A DNA stretch of 6,555 nt from Actinomycetota bacterium (lineage in GTDB: Bacteria > Acidobacteriota > Blastocatellia > Chloracidobacteriales > Chloracidobacteriaceae). The stretch lies in contig JAAFHI010000201.1 of the NCBI GenBank assembly GCA_013298335.1, positions 1-6,555 of the forward strand, read 5' to 3'. Below, one piece after another: positions 1 through 6,555 of the stretch (position 1 is its first letter; the number at the start of each line of letters is the position of its first letter). Under the pieces are notes generated by a model. That model worked only from the letters and a program-made list of their open reading frames with translations, was not told the DNA's origin and searched no databases. The translations under genes were made by a program, and so were the position numbers.

Positions 1-2262
<2,262 letters not shown>

Positions 2263-2292
2263 CCACCGGATTCCCCGGCTCCCCGACTACTT
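2263..2292 (+). other. Short intergenic spacer between tandem kinases, no recognisable RBS
   Basis: Thirty pyrimidine-rich bases between the TAG of the first kinase and the ATG of the second. I see no GGAG-like ribosome binding site, no promoter and no hairpin. The two genes share a reading frame across the spacer. This fits co-transcription with reinitiation or an SD-independent start. Confidence 0.6.
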
Positions 2293-4197
2293 ATGAAACC
2301 GATCTCCAAAATTCTTATTGCCGAAGATGACCCGACGGCCCAGAAGCTGCTGAGCGTCATTCTGAGGAATCCCGAATATGAGCTGATGTTCGCGTCCGAT
2401 GGCCAGGAAGCAATCGGACTGGCCCGGATGCACGAACCGGACCTGGTGCTTTCCGATGTCATGATGCCGGTGCTGACCGGGTATGAACTGTGCATGGCGC
2501 TGCGGAATCACCCGCTGCTTTCGGAGATTCCGATCGTCCTGCTGACCACGCTGAACGACAAGGAATCGCGCCTGAAGGGTATTGAATCGGGCGCGGACGA
2601 CTTCATTTCCAAGCCCTACGACATGGACGAGTTGCGCGCGCGCGTACGGGGCATTCTGCGCCTGAACCGTTTCCGCAAACTGCTGTCGGAGCGGGAAAAC
2701 AGCTCCATGCAGCAGCAGCGTGACGAGCGGCGCATCCGCGAACAGGCGCAGCTCCTCAACCAGACGCACGATGCCATCATTCAACTCGACATGGATGAGC
2801 GGGTCCGGTTCTGGAATATCGGGGCAGAACGTCTCTACGGTTGGAAAATGAATGAAATCGCCGGTCAGCCGGCTGCGCCGATTCTTTTCGAACAGGCCCA
2901 CGGCGCCGTTTCCGAGGCCCGCCGGACCATTTTTGAAACCGAACGCTGGTCGGGCGAACTTGAACAGGTTGACCGCGACGGCCGCGCCCTCGTGGTGGAG
3001 AGCCGCTGGTCGCTGGTCCGCGACGCCGACGGCACGCCGCTCTCGATCCTGCTCATCAATACCGACATCACCGAAAGACGTCGGATGGAGCGTCAGTTCC
3101 AGCGGGTTCAGCGGATGGAAACCATCGGCATGCTCGCCAGCGGCGTCGCCCACGACCTGAACAACATGCTCACGCCGATCAGCCTCGGCGTGGAAATGCT
3201 CCGGCTCGGCCTCGACCCGGACCAGATGGAGGGCGTGCTGACCATGGTCGAGAACAGCGTCAAGCGCGGCTCGGCGCTGGTCAAGCAGGTCCTGACCTTT
3301 GCGCGCGACGGCGGCGGCAAGGAACAGTCCCTGATTCAGCCGAAGCACGTGCTGGGCGAGGTCGCCGCCCTGATTCGCGAAACGTTCCCGAAAACCATCG
3401 CGCTCGACGCGCCGCCCTCGGGAACGCTCTGGACCGTGAATATCGGGGCCACCCAGTTGAGTCAGGTGCTGCTGAATCTCTGCGTGAACGCCCGCGACGC
3501 CATGCCGAACGGCGGCAGGCTGACGCTCCGGGCTGAAAATCGAACCGACGGCGAGCGCCGGTTCGTCCAGTTCGTCGTTTCGGATACCGGCGAGGGCATT
3601 CCGCCCGAGGTGCGCGACCGGATTTTCGATCCCTTCTTCACGACCAAGGAAGCGGGGAAAGGCACCGGCCTTGGCCTGGCGACGGTCCGGGGCATCGTTG
3701 AAGTGCATGGCGGTTCGATCGGCATCGAGACCGAAGTCGGTCGCGGATCCACCTTTTCGGTGTGCATCCCGGCGACGGCGGACGAGGTTCAGCCGGAATT
3801 AACCGAGGCATCCGAAGTGCCGGAGGGAAGCGGGGAACTGATTCTGGTGGTGGATGATGAAGTCTCGCTGCTCGATATGACGCGGGGTGTACTGGAGGCG
3901 CACGGTTATCAGGTGCTGACTGCCCGCAGCGGCGAGGATGCCCTCGACTTCTTTCACCGCAAGGGCGGCGAGATCGCGCTTTCGGTGGTTGACCTGCACA
4001 TGCCCCTGCCGGACGGCTTCGCGGTGATTCGTACCATTCGTGACGCCAATGCGCGGTCCCCGATCATCGCGGTCAGCGGTCTGGACATCGCGGACCCGGA
4101 GACCGCGGTCGCGTCCCTCGGGGTGGACCGGTTTCTGCCCAAACCCTTTACGGCCAACGGCCTGCTCCGGGCCATCGCGGAAACCATCCGGAAATAA
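2293..4197 (+). CDS. Hybrid histidine kinase / response regulator, REC-PAS-HisKA-HATPase-REC
   Basis: A complete 634-residue protein, apparently cytoplasmic since no signal peptide or hydrophobic helix is visible. The N-terminal receiver (6-118) has Glu11/Asp12/Asp13, phospho-Asp55 in SDVMMP and Lys107 in SKPY. A charged, Gln-rich helix (about 120-150) is probably coiled coil. PAS follows (about 150-262, ending TDITERR), then HisKA with His287 in GVAHDLNNML, the NtrB-like subtype with Asn after the His. HATPase_c (about 382-493) has Asn399, Asp431 in DTGEGIP, FDPFFTTK and GTGLGLA. The C-terminal receiver (516-632) has Asp521/Asp522, phospho-Asp567 and Lys617. The N-terminal receiver suggests that an upstream phosphodonor gates the kinase; the C-terminal receiver may act as phosphate sink or relay. 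The ATG at 2293 is the only credible start: no in-frame ATG, GTG or TTG lies between it and the preceding TAG, and the next Met would cut the receiver. No Shine-Dalgarno sequence is visible. It lies 30 nt after the first kinase, so it is probably in the same operon. Confidence 0.95.
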   Translation: MKPISKILIAEDDPTAQKLLSVILRNPEYELMFASDGQEAIGLARMHEPDLVLSDVMMPVLTGYELCMALRNHPLLSEIPIVLLTTLNDKESRLKGIESGADDFISKPYDMDELRARVRGILRLNRFRKLLSERENSSMQQQRDERRIREQAQLLNQTHDAIIQLDMDERVRFWNIGAERLYGWKMNEIAGQPAAPILFEQAHGAVSEARRTIFETERWSGELEQVDRDGRALVVESRWSLVRDADGTPLSILLINTDITERRRMERQFQRVQRMETIGMLASGVAHDLNNMLTPISLGVEMLRLGLDPDQMEGVLTMVENSVKRGSALVKQVLTFARDGGGKEQSLIQPKHVLGEVAALIRETFPKTIALDAPPSGTLWTVNIGATQLSQVLLNLCVNARDAMPNGGRLTLRAENRTDGERRFVQFVVSDTGEGIPPEVRDRIFDPFFTTKEAGKGTGLGLATVRGIVEVHGGSIGIETEVGRGSTFSVCIPATADEVQPELTEASEVPEGSGELILVVDDEVSLLDMTRGVLEAHGYQVLTARSGEDALDFFHRKGGEIALSVVDLHMPLPDGFAVIRTIRDANARSPIIAVSGLDIADPETAVASLGVDRFLPKPFTANGLLRAIAETIRK

Positions 4198-4202
4198 TGG
4201 CC

Positions 4203-4244
4203 CGCGCCGTCTCCGAATGGTTCAGATCAGGCGGTACCGGCGCG
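4203..4244. terminator. Weak inverted repeat in convergent gap, possible bidirectional terminator
   Basis: The arms CGCGCCG (4203-4209) and CGGCGCG (4238-4244) are perfect 7-bp complements separated by 28 nt, inside the 48-nt gap between the second kinase and the convergent diguanylate cyclase gene. The position suits a shared terminator. The loop is long and neither strand has a T-tract, so this is not a classical intrinsic terminator and could be chance in GC-rich DNA. Confidence 0.2.
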
Positions 4245-4245
4245 A

Positions 4246-5478
4246 CTATCCTTCGTGCGTCACCCGGTTGCGGCCCTCGTGTTTTGAAATGTAGGCGCGC
4301 GCGTCGGCCTTGGCGAGCAGCTTGATCTTCAGGTTTTCGAGCGTTTCCATCCGCTGCGCCCGTTCGTGAACCGAGAGCCGGGCGAACTCCTTCCACTCCT
4401 CGATTTCTCCAAGTGTGACGACGCCGACCGACACCGTTCCCCAGAGGGTCACCGTCCGGGGCGGGTCGGTTTCATGCCGGGTGTAGGACTCGCGGAGGTT
4501 CGCGATCCCGGCGCGGATGAGTTCCGGCAGCGCGCGGACGTCATCCGGCGTGGTCGGTTCGAAGACGCAGGTGAATTCGTCGCCGCCCGACCGGAAACTC
4601 AGGTCGGTGGTCCGCCGCAGGACGTTCTGAATCTCCTGTCCGATCAGCGCGAGCATGCGGTCGGTGCCGGCGTGGCCGAACAGTTCGTCGTTCATCGCCT
4701 TCATCTTGTCGACGTCGAGTTTGGCGACCACGAGGTTGCTGTTTTCGGGGAGTCCGAGAATCCGTTCGGTCAGCATGGGCAGCATCATGTCGTGCCGCAG
4801 GAGGCCGGTGTTGCCGTCGCGGATGGCGCGTTCCTCGGTCCGTTTGTGAAGTTCGCGGATGAATTCGTTCTCGCGGGCCAACTGGGCCTTCGATACATTC
4901 GCCCGGACGAGCTGGCTGGTGCGGTCATGGAGCGTGCTGTCGGTTTCGGTGAGGGTGCGCTCGGCCTGTTCGCCGATGCGGGCCGCCCGTTTGAGCAGAC
5001 CCAGGTGCAGCAGGACGCCGAGCCCGTTGAGCAGCACCCCGCCGCCGATGAGCACGAACGACCAGACGTTCAGCCGTTCGTGGTGCATTCCAAGTTGAAC
5101 CTGTTCCGCGCCGAACCGGGCCGCCTCCCGCCGCAGGGCGTCGAGCGCGGCGGCGCGGGCGGTTTCGAGGTCGCGCGTGCGGACCCGCAGTCGCGGGTCG
5201 GTGAGCATGAGCAGGTAGCCGTCGACGGCGCGGGTGGCTTCCGGGACGGCGGTGGCAGGCAGGGGATTGACGATCCGCGAGGGCGTCCGTTCGAGCACCA
5301 GATTGAGGGTTTCAAGCACCCGTCCGCGGTCTTCGGCGAGCCGGTACTGCCGGTCGAGCACGTCCTGGTGAACCTGATGGAGCCACGCGGCCCCGCCGAG
5401 CAGGCCGACCGCGACCAGCCCGAGCAGAAGCTGGCCGCGAATCAGCGACCGTCGAAATCCCGCGCCGCGTTCGGTCAT
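4246..5478 (-). CDS. Membrane-anchored diguanylate cyclase (GGDEF domain protein)
   Basis: 410 residues, predicted to make c-di-GMP from two GTP at the inner membrane. Transmembrane helix 1 spans about 16-34 after a basic N-terminus. Residues 35-136 form a mostly helical periplasmic region with no domain I recognise, and helix 2 spans about 137-160. A charged signalling helix (161-216) leads to the GGDEF domain (about 217-402). Seen there: DGNTGLLRHD in place of the usual D-x-LTGLxNR; metal ligand Asp255 in LDVDKMKAMND; an intact GGDEF at 298-302; and RTTD at 289-292, five residues before GGDEF, the standard RxxD product-inhibition site. The domain ends ADARAYISKHEGRNRV, close to the family consensus. 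Oddities are an extra residue between Asn263 and Gly268-His269, Thr272 where Gly is usual, and a longer than usual charged helical stretch (about 357-388) before the end motif. The ATG overlaps the stop of the upstream pilus ATPase, so expression is probably coupled to it. The N-terminal segment may sense a periplasmic or envelope cue; that is inference. Confidence 0.93.
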   Translation of the reverse strand: MTERGAGFRRSLIRGQLLLGLVAVGLLGGAAWLHQVHQDVLDRQYRLAEDRGRVLETLNLVLERTPSRIVNPLPATAVPEATRAVDGYLLMLTDPRLRVRTRDLETARAAALDALRREAARFGAEQVQLGMHHERLNVWSFVLIGGGVLLNGLGVLLHLGLLKRAARIGEQAERTLTETDSTLHDRTSQLVRANVSKAQLARENEFIRELHKRTEERAIRDGNTGLLRHDMMLPMLTERILGLPENSNLVVAKLDVDKMKAMNDELFGHAGTDRMLALIGQEIQNVLRRTTDLSFRSGGDEFTCVFEPTTPDDVRALPELIRAGIANLRESYTRHETDPPRTVTLWGTVSVGVVTLGEIEEWKEFARLSVHERAQRMETLENLKIKLLAKADARAYISKHEGRNRVTHEG

Positions 5479-6555
5479 CCGCTGGTTCTCCCGAGTCGTT
5501 CGTCGTCGGCGGAAAGCTGGCCGAGGATGCGGGTGACCGCCGCGCGCCAGCCCGACCGTTCGTCGGCGACCTGTTCCATCAGGCTTTTGTACTGTTCGAG
5601 GTTCACGGCGTGGGTCTGGGCGATGCTCGCGTTGATGAGTTTCTGCTCGCGCGCGAGGATGAGGCCGAGTTCGAAACTCTGGTGGCGCTGGTTGAAGGGA
5701 TTGTCCGCCGGGGCGTCGAGGAGTTCGAGGTAGGGCGCGCGTTCCGCCGTCTTGCGGAAGAGCAGATTCTGCACGGCGGGGTCGTCCACCCGGAGGATTT
5801 CCTGAATCAGCACCCGGTCGGAGCGGCTTTCGCGCTCGGCGGGCGGAATCAGTTTCTGCGCGATGACCGCCCGGACGTGATTGCCCACGTCGGCCCGCCG
5901 CCCGACCATTTCCCAGAACTTGAGCAGACCCGCGACGGCGGTGTTTTCGCTGTGCAGGCTGGTCAGCACGAGGTGGCCGGTGTTGGCCGCCTCGATGGCG
6001 AGTTCAGCCTCCTCCGCACCGGAAATCTCGCCGACCATCAGCACGTCCGGGTCCTGCCGGAGCGCGTTTCTCAATCCCGCCTTGAAGCTCGAAATGTGGC
6101 GTCCGATTTCAATCTGGGTGAAGTGGCTCGACTTGTTGCGAAAGAGGAATTCGATGGGCCGTTCGAGCGTGATGATGTGCGCCCGGCGGCGGCGGTTAAT
6201 GGCTTCGAGAATCGCCGCGAGGGTGGTGCTTTTGCCGCTTCCGGTGGCGCCGACGAGAATGACCAGCCCGGCGTTGAGGCGGCCCTCGACGATTTCGCGG
6301 ACGAGCAGGCGCGAACTCCAGCAGAAACTGAGGTCCGACGGCGTGTTCGGACGGACCGGAATCCGGCGGAGGCTGAGCGCCAGCCCGATGTCGTGGGCTT
6401 CGCGTTTCGGCGCCTGGCACAGATAGGCGGTAATGCGCTGGCGACCGAGCAGGACACCGTTGCGCGAGACGTTGTGGGCGTAAAACAGTTCGCCCGCGCG
6501 GAGTTTTTCGAGGAATTCGTCCTCCACGCGGTGAAACGCCTCGTCGGCGGAATCG
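5475..6555 (-). CDS. PilT/PilU-like type IV pilus ATPase (5' partial)
   Basis: A secretion-superfamily hexameric ATPase, most like the retraction motors PilT/PilU that power pilus disassembly and twitching at the inner membrane. The frame stays open to the right edge, so the start is probably outside. A GTG at 6527 is possible, but PilT proteins normally have about 60-80 more residues before this point. Residues below count that GTG as 1. Seen: the RQRITAYLCQ region with following ALSLRRIP, matching the end of the PilT N-terminal domain; Walker A GATGSGKST at 93-101 (Lys99); an Asp-box equivalent LERPIEF at 121-127; Walker B DVLMVGE with Glu167; His box TGHLVLTSLHSENT with His185 and His192; and a C-terminal stretch (about 283-318) aligning with the PilT tail. 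There is no tetracysteine zinc motif, which argues against GspE/PilB. Oddities: the family's EDPIE is ERPIE, and the GEMRDxET block is GEISGAEEAE. The downstream diguanylate cyclase overlaps by 4 nt. It could also be a divergent paralogue of unknown role rather than the main retraction motor. Confidence 0.88.
   Translation of the reverse strand, partial: DSADEAFHRVEDEFLEKLRAGELFYAHNVSRNGVLLGRQRITAYLCQAPKREAHDIGLALSLRRIPVRPNTPSDLSFCWSSRLLVREIVEGRLNAGLVILVGATGSGKSTTLAAILEAINRRRRAHIITLERPIEFLFRNKSSHFTQIEIGRHISSFKAGLRNALRQDPDVLMVGEISGAEEAELAIEAANTGHLVLTSLHSENTAVAGLLKFWEMVGRRADVGNHVRAVIAQKLIPPAERESRSDRVLIQEILRVDDPAVQNLLFRKTAERAPYLELLDAPADNPFNQRHQSFELGLILAREQKLINASIAQTHAVNLEQYKSLMEQVADERSGWRAAVTRILGQLSADDERLGRTSG
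5487..5492 (-). promoter_or_regulatory. Shine-Dalgarno for the diguanylate cyclase, inside the upstream ATPase gene
   Basis: On the minus strand GGGAGA lies 8 nt before the ATG (5478-5476), within the last codons of the ATPase gene. The ATPase stop TGA (5477-5475) overlaps that ATG as ATGA. The good spacing supports this start and points to translational coupling. Confidence 0.7.

Noticed and set aside
2287..3708. A 473-codon - strand open frame opposite the second kinase
   Set aside because: The translation is rich in Arg, His, Gly and Val with no motif, while the + strand encodes an intact, fully motif-bearing kinase.
4366..5733. A 455-codon + strand open frame opposite the cyclase and the end of the ATPase
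   Set aside because: It is a shadow of GC-rich codon use. The translation has no recognisable domain, crosses the boundary of two well-supported genes on the other strand, and has no sensible start signal.
6525..6527. GTG at 6527 as the start of the pilus ATPase
   Set aside because: The frame stays open to the window edge, and starting here would remove most of the PilT N-terminal domain. It cannot be excluded but is not preferred.
5475..6555. GspE or PilB assembly ATPase instead of PilT
   Set aside because: No tetracysteine zinc-binding motif is present, and the C-terminal tail aligns with the retraction family.

Overview
The window looks like a stretch of chromosome from a GC-rich (clearly above 55% by eye) Gram-negative bacterium. 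All four genes are regulatory or motility-related. Multidomain hybrid histidine kinases, a two-helix membrane-anchored GGDEF protein and a PilT-type ATPase together fit an environmental, surface-associated bacterium, for example from Proteobacteria or the PVC/Verrucomicrobia side. I see no marker gene that fixes the phylum, so this is only an inference. There are no RNA genes, insertion sequences, CRISPR arrays or phage genes. Coding density is very high.

Left half, + strand (1-4197): two hybrid sensor histidine kinases in tandem. The first enters the window already inside a PAS domain and continues as HisKA, HATPase, receiver, receiver and Hpt. The second starts 30 nt after the first one's stop, in the same reading frame, and is receiver, PAS, HisKA, HATPase, receiver. 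Neither has a DNA-binding or enzymatic output domain, so both probably feed a multistep phosphorelay. The Hpt of the first kinase and the N-terminal receiver of the second are natural candidates to talk to each other.

Middle (4198-4245): a 48-nt convergent gap with one weak inverted repeat and no U-tract.

Right half, - strand (4246-6555): a PilT/PilU-like type IV pilus ATPase, 5'-truncated by the window edge, followed by a membrane-anchored diguanylate cyclase. The ATPase stop and the cyclase start overlap as ATGA, so the two are almost certainly co-transcribed and translationally coupled. This suggests a module linking c-di-GMP synthesis to pilus dynamics. The ATPase departs from the PilT consensus at two normally well-kept motifs. 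The GGDEF domain has a one-residue insertion in its nucleotide-binding loop but keeps its active-site signature and its RxxD inhibitory site.

I see no strong evidence of a wholly undescribed system. The most interesting point is the coupled cyclase/pilus-ATPase pair with divergent motifs, followed by the tandem kinase pair.
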